Made by a program: the position numbers and the translations under genes
Assembly (NCBI GenBank): GCA_018398815.1
Contig: CM031600.1
Span: 52,975,757-53,039,756, forward strand
Reading direction: 5' to 3'
DNA: 64,000 nucleotides
Source: Conus ventricosus
Taxonomy: Eukaryota; Mollusca; Gastropoda; Neogastropoda; Conidae
Notes under the pieces: generated by a model
The model's input: only the letters and a program-made list of their open reading frames with translations
Told to the model about the DNA's origin: nothing
The model's database searches: none
Shown: piece after piece, positions 22,085 to 34,045 of the stretch
How the letters are laid out: each line of letters begins with the position of its first letter
Position numbering within the stretch: the stretch's first letter is position 1

Positions 22085-22610
22085 TGCTAATCTTTGCTTG
22101 ACTTGACTTGACTTGGTCCCTTAGACGTCGGTCCGTAGGGGCACCCCTGAAGCAGTGACAACCATCCTTCTCCATTCCTCTCTGTTCTCCGCCCTCCGCA
22201 ATGTGTCTCTCAGCCGCAGGCCTGTCCATTCCGTGATGTTATCCTCCCATCTTTTCCTTTGTCGACCTCTTCGCCTTTGTCCTGGTACTGTGCCCTGCAT
22301 GATTGTCTTGGCAAGGCCTGTTGATCGTGTGATGTGTCCATACCATTTCAGTTTGCGTCTTTTTACTGAGGTTAGGAGATCGACATATGGACCAATTTCA
22401 TTCACGATGCGCTTTTTAACTTCCACATTGCTGATGTGATCTCTGTATGAGATGCCAAGGAGTCGTCTGAAGCACCTCATTTCCATTGTTTGGATCTTTT
22501 TCTCAAGGTCTGATTTCAACGTCCATGACTCACAAGCATATAAGAATATCGCCATGACTAAGGATCGCATCAGTCTAATCTTTGAGCTGATGGAGATGTT
22601 TTTCTAATCT
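22085..22610 (-). mobile_element. RTE-type LINE, 3' end with (AAGTC)n tail
   Basis: The minus strand is open for 149 codons over the C-terminal part of an RTE-like reverse transcriptase. It contains LYACESWTLKSDLEKKIQTM, MRCFRRLLGISYRDHISNVE and KLKWYGHITRS, then RRRGRQRKRWEDNITEWTGL. This is the well-known post-catalytic region ending in WEDNI-EWTG. The element ends in three AAGTC units (about 22090-22110), the short microsatellite tail usual for this group. It is 5' truncated near 22600, where a 35 bp block containing GAGCTGATGGAGATG is duplicated (22575-22640). Confidence 0.9.
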
Positions 22611-22639
22611 TTGAGCTGATGGAGATGTTTTTATTTCTC

Positions 22640-25085
22640 CAAAGAGGCGTTAGCTTAGATAGCGTAGCTGTGGGCTACGCTAATCTTTGCTAATCAAGCT
22701 AAATAAGGAATTGTTGCTGCCCGACCAATTTCCAGATCACATTTGGCATCCAGGCTGTCACTTTCATCACCCTGGAGCCAAAGACTTCAAGTCTATAGCT
22801 CTTTGAGCAACAGAGGCTAAGTAAATATCAGACTACTAGTAGTCTTGACATATTCACAGTGAAAAAAAACCCTCAAGGTACTTCCAAGCACAAAATATGA
22901 CTGTGCCCCACCCCTAACATCCCAAACTACTTTATCCCCCACCCCCACCACTAGAGCCCCCTGCCCTTCCCTTTCAGTCAAGACAACAGAATTGCATTGT
23001 ATACTATCTATCTAGGACCCTAACCTGGCCACATTATCAGTGAAAACAACATAAAAATACAGTTCACTTTTGGCTGCTCCAATTTGGCACCTGATGAACC
23101 TCAAGAGGACCATGCTTTACCCTGTCATGTCAGATAATGGTGTTCACAGGCTTGAGAGCCTTTTGCCTGCTCAGCAATGGAGAGAAGATCCCAGTATTAT
23201 CTGACCAATTTCCATTATCAAAATTTGTCTAAAACAATAGTCTTCACCATCTAAGCCTTGGAAATATGGAGTCACAGCACAATACTAAATACTTGTATTA
23301 TAGTGTCCCTGATAATTGCTTGCAAACTCAAATCAGATTATATAGCAAGAGTTATTTATATACTGGCTATTATGTTTCTCTTCCAGTGTTATATAACATT
23401 CAGAAATTGATAAATGATTCGCCAGAGTAAGGACTGTACTCAATCCACCATCTGGCCAATCATTTTTTCAATGCAGTGAAAAGAACTGGTCCTCGTGAGT
23501 AACCTTGCCAACTACCTTTTAAAACTTCTACATCTAGAGTAGGAATCGTTCCTTTTCAACTCTGTTGCCTGTTTTAAAGTCAGTTTTTTTTCATTTTAAA
23601 TCAATTAAATCAAAAATTACTCACTGATGTATGTATTTTACCTTTTACACTGTATGCCAATAGTTTCTAGAAGTTGCACATGAATAGTTTCTAGCAGTTT
23701 TTCTAAACATATAAAGTCAAAAGCTTAATCATGTTCTAGATAAAGAACGTCAATATTGTGTCCATTGTCCAAAAGTTTTGACCAAATTTCCCCATCACAA
23801 GAAGCAGCTAAATGAAACATGATCTGTATACAGCAGCTGTCCTATAATCTACTGTAATGACATTCACGATAACTATTATTTTACAAATCACAGCTGTAAG
23901 GCTGACAGGTCTTGTAAATTTCTGGGTAGACCTCTGTCCTTAGACGCCTAGAAATTCTCAGGTAATTTTCATTTGTCCTTAAGACAAGTAAATAAAACAT
24001 ATATATATATTTAAAAAATCCGCCAAATGCCTCCACATTTTTGCTTACCCTCCCAAAGTGAAAAGATGGTAAATTAAATTAACTATCAACAGTGCAGTGA
24101 AAAATCAGTCGACATAATTCAATAATTATATTCTGCGCACATGTGAGTAAGGTCTAACAGGAATAAGATGTAAAAGAATTTATTTGTTCACCAGAGTATC
24201 TTTTTCATAATCTTAAAAAAATGTGTAAGAAAAGAAAACAGAATGGAATTGTCTTGTTTCCACCATTCACACATATGGACTGAACTATAAAGTTCTATAA
24301 AATCTGTTGTCTTGCTCTTTGTCTCTTTCCTCCCTCCCTCCCCCACTCCTTGTGACCCCTCCTTTTATCACACATACATGTATTCCAAAGTAAGTCCACT
24401 TCCTATCCACATACACTTGTATTTCAAACAAAAATAAAGGGAGTACAATCATTATTTCCACCCTGTCCCACCATAATTCCTGCATGATGCTGACATGTTT
24501 CATGTATTCTTTGTGCTAGAAGAGTCAGCACTCTGCTAAAATTCCATAATAAGAAAAAACGGACTGAGGTGAGGAGGGGGAGTGAAGGCATGAGGGGGTC
24601 TGGGGAGGGTGTGTGTGTGGAACAGACGGACAAACAGGCAGACAGATATACAGACAGCAAATCTTGGTAAATGTCACCATTTACTCTCAGTTGGCAGAGA
24701 GACACACATCTGTCTCGGCCCTGCAACCTCCTTCCCTGGTGCCCTCCTCCCCCTCGTACACACACACACACACAGTGACACACCACACACACACACACAC
24801 ATCTTTATATTCTATCGGTACCTTTTTCTGATGTTTTACTCTATATTTTTTCTGTAGACAATGTCATGGGTCTATGCCAGCTGACCTGAAAAAATGTTTC
24901 TTGAACTTCTGGCTTCACTCACTTGTAACATGTATTTCCGGCTATTGGAAAAAGAGAGTCTTTCATATCTGTTCCAGCTGGCTTGCAAAATAGAAACCCC
25001 ATAACTGAAAATACTTTTGAGACATCCCCTTTAGCCTCATGAGAAGTAACTTGAGTTTATGCCATAAACTACATCTTTACTGGCA
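22640..25085. other. UCKL1 intron 1, nothing recognised
   Basis: A 2.4 kb AT-rich intronic stretch. It holds only a short CA block at about 24760-24800 and a brief TA run near 24000. Confidence 0.6.
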
Positions 25086-25106
25086 AAATCCAATTTAGGT
25101 GACCCT

Positions 25107-25836
25107 CATCTCTGGCGGGTGGTCTTGTCCTGCATCTGTGTGTGACTGTGGGAGAGGAGTGCCAGGTCGTCAGCAAAGTCAAGGTCATCTCCCTGCATCC
25201 AGAGTGTCCATTGTATCCCATTGTTCCTGCCTGTTGTTGTGGTTTTCATGATCCAGTCGATGACCAGGAGGAAGACAAAAGGTGACAACAACCCTGGTGC
25301 ACTCCTGTGTTCACCTTAAAACCCTCTGACAACTGACCTGAATGAGCCACCCTGCAGTTCATATCCTGATAGGTGCTCCGGATAAGAGATGATCTTCTCT
25401 GGTATTCCATAGACAATGTCTCAGTAACTAACTTCCATACTGTCTCTCTATCTACACTGTCAAAGGCCTTTTCATAGTCGATGAAGTTGATGTAAAAGGG
25501 CGAGTTCCACTCCAAGGACTGTTCGATGATGATACTGAGGCTGGCGATCTGGTCGGCACAGGATCTGTTTCGCCGGAAGCCTGCCTGCTGGTCTCAGGGC
25601 TTTGGGTCAACTGTTTCCTTCATCCTCTCCAATAACACTCTGTTTAGAACCTTGCCTGGCACTGACAGGACCATGATCCCTCTATAGTTACTACAGTTGG
25701 TAAGGCCTCCTTTCTTTGGCAGTTTGATGACAATGCCTTCCTTCCTTGAGACAACATCAGCAGGAACAGGGCTCAAGATAAACAAGAAGAAGACCAAGCT
25801 GATGAAGATCAACACCACAGGCAGCAGCCCAGTCAC
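25107..25836 (-). pseudogene. RTE reverse transcriptase core, inverted segment
   Basis: The minus strand contains KEGIVIKLPKKGGLTNCSNY then RGIMVLSVPGKVLNRVLLER, INFIDYEKAFDSVDRETVWK, the FKVNTGVHQGC block and the catalytic LDFADDLALLSHSHTQMQ. At least three frame changes separate the blocks. Bases 25766-25836 belong to the junction overlap with the plus-strand segment. Confidence 0.88.
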
Positions 25837-26290
25837 AGTTGGAGGTGAGCCGATCAGGGAAGTAGATTCCTTTGTCTACTTAGGAAGCGTAGTTGACAAG
25901 CAGGGGGGCACCGACCGAGACGTCATAGCCAGGATAGGCAAGGCACGAGCAGCATTCATCATGCTAAAGAACATCTGGGCCTCAGGAGAGATCAGAAGGA
26001 CAACAAATTTGCGTATCTTCAATTCAAATGTGAAGTCGGTTCTGCTCTATGGCTGTGAGACTAGGAGAATGACCAAGGCAATACAGCAAAAAATTCAGAC
26101 CTTCATCAACACCTGTCGAGGCACATCTTCAAATTCAGATGGCCAGAGAAGATCAACAATGAAGATCTATGGAAGCAAGCAGGACAGGAACCAGTGGCCA
26201 AGCAGATTCTGCGGACGAAGTGGGGCTGGATTGGACACACTCTCAGAAAGCCAGCATCCAGCACCACACGCCAAGCCCTGACATGGAACC
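25766..26290 (+). pseudogene. RTE reverse transcriptase C-terminal segment
   Basis: The plus strand has GLKINKKKTKLMKINTT, VDSFVYLGSVVDKQGGTDRD and LYGCETRRMTKAIQQKIQTF, followed after a frame change by the WIGHTLRK-type end (26226-26260) and WNPQG. The order is as expected downstream of the FADD block. Confidence 0.88.
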
Positions 26291-26476
26291 CGCAGGGGGA
26301 AAAGGTCTCTAAGAGAGGCTGACCTCGCAGCAGCTGGAGGCGTGACACTGAGGCAGAGATAAAGAGACTGGGGACCAACTGGACAGGCATTCAGTGAGCA
26401 GCCCAGAACCAAGTGCAATAGCGGAGTGTTGTCGATGGCCTATGCTCACCTTGAGCTATGGGCCTAAGTAAGTAAG

Positions 26477-27346
26477 TCATCTCCATCTCCTCGCCTATAA
26501 AAACCACCTGTTCCTCAGTTCTGAATGAAGGAATGCTTTTCCGTCTTAGTGTTCTTTGACTGAGAAGTTAAAAGGAGGTTGGGATGAGAGATACACCTAA
26601 AATTGCAGACTTTGCTCCTTTAACCCTCATAGTTCATTTTTGGTCACTTGGATGTCCAATTGCGCAGGATGGGGTCCGACTCGGTGACTGGGTCTGACGA
26701 GGTCAAAATGACCATGCCCAATTAGGTGTTCATACCGGCAGTGTTTATACTACACTATAGGGTGCTTTGAATAAAGATACAAAAATGGAAAGCTTCATGG
26801 AACCGTTAGTGTTAATATTTAGGCACTCTATACTGGAAAACTGCTCTGTACTGAAAAGAGTGGGGATGTTGGTCAAAAGGAAAAATAAGTACAATGAAGC
26901 CAGTGCAGCTGACGGGTTTGTTCCGTTACATTTGTTTCAGTTTTGAACTGTGTTGCAGCTGTTGAGTTTCAATTCCTATGGAAGCAGTGATCTGTACTGA
27001 CCCCAATTTATTAAGCATAATTCATCTTAAATATATAATCATCTCATTTAACATCCCACACTGACGCACAAAACGATTAAATCTGGCACACCACAAAAGA
27101 AGAAGACAGATTTTAAATGGGGGGAAAAAACATACAGATTGTCCACTGTCTGCTGCCGCTGTGCCTGGTTTGAGAAGCACGAGCGCGATTGCAACAATGG
27201 AGCTAGCGATTCACGTGTGATGTACCATGTGGCATTGAAATGCAAACAAAACAGTTAAAATTAGATTTTATGTAAGAAACAGTTGACTAATAGCAATGAC
27301 AAAGAAGATGTTCCCATTTTTATGTATTCAAACACAAAATTGGTAC
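26477..27346. other. UCKL1 intron 1, donor-proximal part
   Basis: No exon or repeat was recognised. An E-box TCACGTG lies at 27211-27217, about 130 bp inside intron 1 from exon 1. Confidence 0.5.
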
Positions 27347-27396
27347 CTGTCAGAAGCCGAGCTGTTCGTGCTAAACTTGAACGCGTTGTCAGTCAT
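27347..27396 (-). CDS. UCKL1: UCKL1 exon 1 (start codon)
   Basis: Encodes MTDNAFKFSTNSSASD plus two bases of the next codon, followed by donor GTACCA. This start is chosen because the split codon AG|T gives Ser with the acceptor at 17193 and runs into [17 protein letters not shown], an acidic, serine-rich N-terminus like that of animal UCKL1 proteins. The ATG is 542 bp from the divergent SQLE start. Confidence 0.8.
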
Positions 27397-27938
27397 TTTC
27401 TCCCTTGATGAACCTTTATTTTGCATGCAGACGACTCTGCACTGAAAATGGTGTAAAAATAAATAAAGCCAAAAGAGATTTCAACTAACAAAAATTATCA
27501 GCTGAAAAACATTCAAATATCTATTTCTTTAATATTTATGGTACAGATGATTAAATACTTTAAAAAAAAATATAATTCATAAAATGTCGCACTCAATGCT
27601 TTTCTCCAATTTTGATTGGGCAAGAGCAATCAGCAGACGAACCATGAGGCGATTCGATTGCAGATTAGAGATTATGAATGGCCCTTGATTGTTTCCATGT
27701 AGGCCCCTACATTCACACACAAAGTGTGATCTAGGATCATTACCTAAATGGGAAAACATTAATTCGGTGTTTTTAACACTTGTCACACTGAAAATCAGGT
27801 CGACTAGGTTCAACAGTGCTAGAAATCGAAGTGGAAAGAAAACGAAACCAGTGACACGAAGACCCTATTACTCAGCTTCACAAATCTTGTATCACTTTTC
27901 GTGGTTCCTTTTCAGTTTAAAAGAAGAAGAAGAAGAAT
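27397..27938. promoter_or_regulatory. Divergent UCKL1 / SQLE promoter region
   Basis: This 542 bp gap separates the UCKL1 start codon (minus) from the SQLE start codon (plus). It contains CCAAT at 27606-27610 and an inverted CCAAT (ATTGG) at 27615-27619, a divergent pair typical of NF-Y-dependent bidirectional promoters. No convincing TATA box or sterol response element was seen. The promoter role is inferred from gene arrangement. Confidence 0.6.
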
Positions 27939-28070
27939 ATGCACAGCAAAATCATCAGTTTTGGTAAGGAACTATGGACTCGAATGCCTTGCCAGTTGTC
28001 GACACTCACAACACTTTGTGCATGCATTTTTGGTGCTTTTTGTGTCATAAACTACTTCAGAAGAAGAAAG
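27939..28070 (+). CDS. SQLE: SQLE exon 1 (start, membrane segment)
   Basis: A 44-codon exon ending in phase 0 at AAG|GTAAGC. It starts MHSKIISFGKELWTRM and contains the hydrophobic stretch LTTLCACIFGAFCVINYF followed by RRRK, a plausible single membrane helix like that at the N-terminus of animal squalene epoxidases. A second ATG frame (from 27974) is rejected because it would hit a stop on joining to exon 2. Family membership of this exon is inferred from phase, hydrophobicity and position. Confidence 0.75.
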
Positions 28071-28077
28071 GTAAGCG

Positions 28078-28079
<2 letters not shown>

Positions 28080-28124
<45 letters not shown>

Positions 28125-28145
28125 TCTTCTCTCTCTCTCCTCTCT

Positions 28146-28191
<46 letters not shown>

Positions 28192-28192
28192 G
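28080..28192. repeat. (GT)n-(CT)n microsatellite after SQLE exon 1
   Basis: About 21 GT units begin 9 bp after the exon 1 donor, followed by an interrupted CT run of about 70 bp. Confidence 0.95.
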
Positions 28193-28759
28193 TTGTGTGA
28201 GGTAAAACTTTGACCAAGAGTCATAATCGGGTTCAGAAAATTGTATTTCACTGAAGTGGAACTGCTAAGATATTGATTGGACATCAAGGCGAGAAACTGA
28301 GGAGAAGGCTAAGTCACAGGTCTACTTGTGAATCTTAATGATGTTCAAATTTTGATTTTAAGGTTTGTTTAAGATACATGGCCCGGCTGAAGAAGTAAAC
28401 CGTCAAAGGCCGGGGCCCATCTGTCCATCGCCAAAGTTTAACGTTTCCCGGCCTGAACTGAATCAGGCACCCGTTTCCTGGTGGATCTTGAGCGCAATTC
28501 AGCGTACGCGTGCTTGTGTAGTGGTAGGGGTGGTGATTGTGATAGAGAGATTGCGTGGATCGTGTGTTCCACTTGCTCAGGTAGAGGGAGAGGACGGAGG
28601 GATGGGGATGTTTAAGAGTGATGGTGTGTCTGTATGTCCACTGATAGGCTGAATTGTGTGCGTGTCTCCCCTGCCCCACTTTGCTGTTGTGTTTTGTTTT
28701 GTTTTGTTTCATTATCATTTTCATGTAATACCATTTTGACTTATTTACTTCTTTCCCAT

Positions 28760-28828
28760 GGTGATGATGATGATGATGATGATGTGATGATGATGATGAT
28801 GATGATGATGATAATGATGCATGATATG

Positions 28829-28858
<30 letters not shown>
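28760..28858. repeat. (GAT)n-(ATC)n trinucleotide palindrome
   Basis: A GAT/TGA block is followed, after GATAATGATGCATGATATGC, by an ATC block, so the two halves can pair over about 30 bp. Confidence 0.9.
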
Positions 28859-28859
<1 letters not shown>

Positions 28860-28939
28860 TGTGTCAATATCACCATTATAATTTTTACCACTGTTATTTA
28901 TTATTGTTGCTGTTATTCAATATTGTGTTGTTGTTATGA

Positions 28940-30166
28940 TGATTATAATTATCATTTTTGATCATTATTATTTCCTCTTTTGACTAGTAATGTGGTAATC
29001 ATATGCATACACACATGCAGCATGCACACACACAGGCGTAACGGGCCGTGCACACACTCACACACACACATACACACGCGCGCGCACGCGCGCGCGCGCG
29101 CGCGCGCACTGCACACACACACACTAACACACAAATATATAATATATATATAATATATATATATATAGTAGTGGCGCCGATAATGATATATAATGATAGG
29201 TTTCCAACGTCTGACAGTTCGATGGACGAATGCAAGGTCAGACATCTGCTTAGTCGTGTCAGTTTTCTTCGCCTCTTCGCCTCCCCCCCCCCCCCCCCCC
29301 TCCCCAACAAAAGAAGAGAAAAAAAGGTGGGGGGGGGGGGGGGGGCTGATTTCAGGGCCACCAGGCGGCCTCCTCATGCTCGGGTGGCGTGGTCCTGTGC
29401 CACGTGAGGCCGCCTGAAAGAGGGAGCAGGACGAAGGTCTTGGAGCGCTGAGTCTCTTGTATGGTCCAACGCTGACTACGGCCGAGAGGCCAATTTTTCA
29501 GCCCAACCCCGAGAGGGATGCTCACCATGCTCCCACCGAAAGTGTGGTTTCCGGGCCACGGTAATCGTAGCCAGGCAACGCTTTATCGCTGATTGCCCTA
29601 CATCTCTAGGAGCGACACCGGTTAGACCCGCCGTCATCTATACGGCTGGAAGGTTGCGCCTGACACTGTACTGACCTCTCACATCAATGTCTCAAATGAG
29701 ATCTGCCATCTCTCTCTTGGTTTGCTGCTTTGCCACCTCGCAGAGAACAACATTCAGTCTTCGTTGTTTATATTTTAATATCGGCTGTTTCACACACACT
29801 CATAGTCTCACCCCCACCCCCTCCACCCACCCATCCCCACCCGCCCATACACACCGCGACGGGCTTTTTCACCAACGATCACGCCACGCCAGGCCGGTAT
29901 CGTCTGGGCAATGGTTCGTCATATCAGTGGTTCGACACGGCATCGCATCTGTAACGTGATCTTCGGTGCAGCAAAAAAAAATAAAAAGCCTGTAATCCGA
30001 TATGGCAACAGTCCAAAACAAGCCCCGGAAAAGGTGGGGGAGGGGATAAAACAAAAACAAAAAAAATCTTAGCTAATAATAGTATCCACTCACAGGCTGA
30101 AAGGCGGCAAGTTACGAGTGTAGACTAAGAACACGAACACACCAACACACACACACCACGCACGCA

Positions 30167-30230
<64 letters not shown>

Positions 30231-30291
30231 TACACAAACACACACGCGCGCGCGCGCGCGCGCGCGCGCATACACGCACGCTCACAGTATG

Positions 30292-30325
<34 letters not shown>

Positions 30326-30420
30326 GGGCAGTCAGACAGGCATTCAGACCGACAGGCAGAGAGTAGAAGAGAGACAGAGACAGAGACAGAGACAATAACA
30401 CAGACAGAGGTATAGATACT
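28940..30420. other. SQLE intron 1: microsatellite cluster, no gene
   Basis: Contains CA/CG runs with a TA block (29050-29170), C and G homopolymers (29284-29345), GCAC/CA/CG runs (30150-30270) and a GA run (30295-30330). Between 29394 and 29680 lies a non-repetitive GC-rich stretch with no recognised coding or RNA identity. AATGAGATCTGCCATCTCTC at about 29695 recurs at about 33124. Confidence 0.6.
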
Positions 30421-30519
30421 ATTACAGAATTGGAGACCGGCTCCTTTCGAGAGTTGAGTTTGCTACGGGCTCAGTTGGGAAGACTGGAACGACACAGTCG
30501 AGTTTCAGTCACTTAATGG

Positions 30520-30705
30520 ATGCGACTTAAGTTAGAATGCTGCTCAAATTTCCTGACCAACATTGCAGTTGTCTGTATCTCTGGGGCGTGGTTGACGCCG
30601 GTATATATTACGAAAGTAAGCGTAGAGTACAGCCCTGTCATGCAGTCTCAGACGGGAATGCAAATCCGTAGCATCATCTTCATCATCCTCATTCTCATCG
30701 ATCAG
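30520..30705. repeat. Dispersed repeat copy A (partner at 32620-32780)
   Basis: Shares blocks such as TCCTGACCAACATTGCAG / TCCTTACCAGCACAGCAG and AGTACAGCCCTGTCATG / AATACAGCCCTGACATG with 32620-32780. A further family fragment (ATGTTGGATCAGAACAGGG, CTCCGGTGG) occurs at 31094-31165 and, in diverged form, at 47860-47930. Confidence 0.65.
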
Positions 30706-30907
30706 CATATGAAAAGAATTTCAAATTCTGTGGCCCTTCATGAACTGCTCTCATGGTGACCTCAGTTTCGATGTTCTCTCCACGGTATGGCCTTTGTTTG
30801 ATTCCGTCGGGTTCACCGGTATTGCAAATTCATGGGGGCTGTCGTTGGACGGATGTTGTGGCGCCTTCCGGAGGGAGAGCTCACTCACGCCGGCTCCGCG
30901 ACTAAGC

Positions 30908-31017
30908 AATTTCTACACCATTTGAGTGTAATGGCCCACACTTTTGGGTGTTTGTAATAAGGGGAGAGTATTACAAACACCCAAAAGTGTAGGCCATTAC
31001 ACAATAATGTAGAAATT
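30908..31017. repeat. Long hairpin (110 bp, arms ~50 bp)
   Basis: The inner arms 30926-30958 and 30970-31002 pair almost perfectly (GTGTAATGGCC... with ...GGCCATTACAC) around an 11 nt loop. The outer arms AATTTCTACA (30908-30917) and TGTAGAAATT (31008-31017) extend the stem. It may be a MITE or a transcribed hairpin in SQLE intron 1. Confidence 0.9.
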
Positions 31018-31686
31018 CTAATTTTATGACGTTTACTCTAAAAATTATAAATTATTGTCATCAGTAGGGGGCTTAGAAGGTGGTGTCCTGCGTATGTTGG
31101 ATCAGAACAGGGACCACTGAACACCACCGAAGTGACACGGCTCCAGGGGTAGTGTGTCCTCCGGTGGCTCTTACCAGTTAAACTATATAGTTATCGTCCT
31201 GATCTCTCTCAGCATATGTGGAAAAAAATGGTGTCTTCTTCGGTTATTTGCAGTAAGCTTACTCACTCCACTTTGAAAACAATTCAGTTTGTTTCTTGAT
31301 GAGGAAACACATAATGCTAATAGCCATACGTTGCTGTGATCACGTTATTTGTTAGCTTTTTCAATGTGTTGAAGGCTGCTTTGGTTTGGTCTTCATTCAT
31401 AGTCTTGCTCTTTTGTTCTCACACTGGTCAACAAACCAGTCTCTGTATGATTGTGCTCAGGGGACCAATGAATTTCATAAATTGCCCTGTTAATGGCAGT
31501 ATTACCCTGTTAGTGAGATGAAAGAAAAAAATAATTCTAACATGTCCCACTTTTTCTCTTTTGGTCCTTGTAAAGCATGTATATCATTTATTCCTTGAAA
31601 TGCACTGATATGGCTGTCAATGAAAATTAACATACCCCTAACTCCGTTCACCTAATCAAGGATTCAGAAATATAACACACCTGTAA

Positions 31687-31940
<254 letters not shown>

Positions 31941-32334
31941 GTTGATCATTAAAAGAGGAAGAAATTATTATCGGGCGATTTCTGTACAAATCAATAGTCA
32001 CGAAACAATTACCCTTGTTTCTGTGTTAGTAAATAATTAAGCGCCGTACTCGCATTGATTTTCTTGGTACTCACTGTAAGATCTTGTTCGATTAATTTCG
32101 TACTTCCTGTTTGTAGCTTTTTGCTCTCTAAAACTTTCTACAATTTTATACCATTATTACAGTTTTGATTATTTCTTAAAACTGAGCTCTTTTTCTTCAG
32201 TAGCCCTTCCTGAATGATTTGATGGGCTGACTGAGCTGTGATAAAAAAAAAAAAAAAGTGACAACAACCTAACAGATCAGATTTGTAGGCATATGCGCGC
32301 GCGCGTGTGTGTGTGAGACAGAGTTTGCTTGCTG

Positions 32335-32400
32335 TATTACATGTGTTGAGTCAAAGGCAGTGGCTTGTGGTTCACAGGTTCGAATCCTACCAGAGGCTTT
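32335..32400 (+). repeat. tRNA-derived SINE-like fragment
   Basis: Contains a perfect pol III B box GGTTCGAATCC (32378-32388) in a tRNA-like T-arm context, followed by a T run. No clear A box or folded tRNA is present, so it is not called as a tRNA gene. Confidence 0.45.
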
Positions 32401-32459
32401 TTTTTATATATCTGTGTTTATCTTTGCATCTGTATCTATCTTAGATATCCATCAATATA

Positions 32460-32488
32460 CGCGCGCGTGTGTGTGTGTGTGTGTGTGT

Positions 32489-32525
<37 letters not shown>
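32460..32525. repeat. (GT)n microsatellite
   Basis: About 30 GT units with one interruption, in SQLE intron 2. Confidence 0.95.
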
Positions 32526-32865
32526 AGACTTTTCAGCCCCACCTAAATCCTATCTAGAATCGTTTAAATATGCAGTGGGCTCAAACGGGAAATCCAGTTG
32601 CATTGAGTAACGTTTTATCCACGTCAGGGATATTATGTGAAAGTGTTGCTCACATTTCCTTACCAGCACAGCAGATGTCAGTTTCTCTTGTGCCTGGTTA
32701 TGCCCCCGGGTATATTAAAAAACGCAGTGTAGAATACAGCCCTGACATGTGGTCTCAGACCAGAACGGAAACCCACAACAAAAATCTTCGTCAAATAATC
32801 ATTGTCATCACTGGAAGGCAAAGTTAATAGTGTCCTGTGGATGTTGGATCAGAAGATGAAATACG

Positions 32866-33146
32866 TCTTTACCTATGTACATAATGCAGAGATAGTATAC
32901 GAAACAGACATTGATACTTAAACTTGATTATGCACAAATACACTGTAGTTTTACCACAGGTCAACAGTAGATAAACATAAACGACTGAGCGTCTTTACCT
33001 ATGCACAAGGAATATTTGGAGAGAGAGTATACGAACAGACATTGATACTTAATCTTGATTATACACAAATACACTGAGGCCAACAGTAGATATAGTCAAA
33101 CAACTGAGCGTGCAAGCATGTTAATGAGATCTGCCATCTCTCCCAT

Positions 33147-33181
<35 letters not shown>

Positions 33182-34045
33182 CAATTCAGTAGTGGTAGGG
33201 GCGAAATAAGTGCAGGCTAACAGTTCTCCCTCGTTATAATAATGACTTTGCAAAGAATTAAACTTTTAGAGAGAAAAAACTGAAGATGATGAAAATGGGG
33301 ACCGAATTATAAATATGAGAAACCCTTCACTGGCTGCCTGAGAGAACCATCACAATTCCTCTCGAAGACACATCTATTTGTATTGTTTGCTTCTAGGCCT
33401 TTCGTCCGCTGGATCAGACTCATCAGGTAGACACGGCTCGTTGTGTCTATACTCTTGGTGTGAAATAGAGACACACCACAGTCCATAATTCTGCGGTGTT
33501 CTCACCACCAAGGGTTCAAAAAAGAATCCAACAGCACCCCCAAGGCAGCCAGCGAAGGGTAGTAAAAGGAACAAAACGAAAGTGTGGAGAGGAAAAAAGT
33601 TGCTGAAAAACTAAAAGCATTATTCAAACAGTATAAAATATAGGGGACAATCTTTGAGCCTATGCTTGAGGATCCATTCAAGGATGCAAGGGAGATCAAA
33701 AGATTTGGAACCGTCTGAGTGGTCAGCTCTGCTGTTCAATAACCCAAGCATTGTGAGTGGCTAAGAATTGTACAGAACAACCTTTACTTGGATCTCCTAA
33801 GAAATGCAATCTCCCACTGATTGACCAAACAATATAATGCTGAACAATAAGTAGTGGGAAACAGTGCAGGCTACAATTCTTCAGTTTATAGTAATGACTT
33901 GCAAAAGATTCTAAACTTTTAGAAAATTAAAAACAAACAAAAAAACAACTGAAGTGAAAATGGGGATGTTATAAATATGGAAACCCTCACTGCTGCTGAG
34001 GAACATCGCAATCCCTCTCGAAGGCACCTCTATTGTATTTAATAA
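32866..34045. repeat. Two nested direct duplications in SQLE intron 2
   Basis: 32866-32960 and 33000-33090 share GTCTTTACCTATG, ACAGACATTGATACTTAA and CAACAGTAGATA. 33177-33387 and 33839-34045 share AGTAGTGG, GTGCAGGCTA, TAATGACTT and CCTCTCGAAG. A (TA)n run lies at about 33151-33178. Confidence 0.75.

Larger units (their letters stand above)
25090..26476 (+). mobile_element. RTE-type LINE with 5' inversion (twin priming)
   Basis: The left part (about 25107-25765) encodes the reverse transcriptase core on the minus strand, and the right part (25766-26290) encodes the following C-terminal region on the plus strand. The minus part ends just after the catalytic FADDLALLSHSHTQMQDKT. The plus part begins TSAGTGLKINKKKTKLMKIN, the segment that follows FADD in an intact element. 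The plus end carries CCTAAGTAAGTAAGT, a (TAAG)n tail. This is the layout produced when both strands of the target prime reverse transcription. Confidence 0.88.

Noticed and set aside
28634..28939. Met/Asp- and His-repeat open frame
   Set aside because: Comes from GAT/ATC trinucleotide repeats with no flanking coding context.
29394..29680. GC-rich non-repetitive stretch considered as an snRNA or rRNA fragment
   Set aside because: No match to remembered snRNA or rRNA core motifs on either strand; left unassigned.
32335..32400. Possible tRNA gene (B box GGTTCGAATCC, T run)
   Set aside because: No acceptor stem, anticodon arm or A box could be paired, so it is better read as a SINE remnant.
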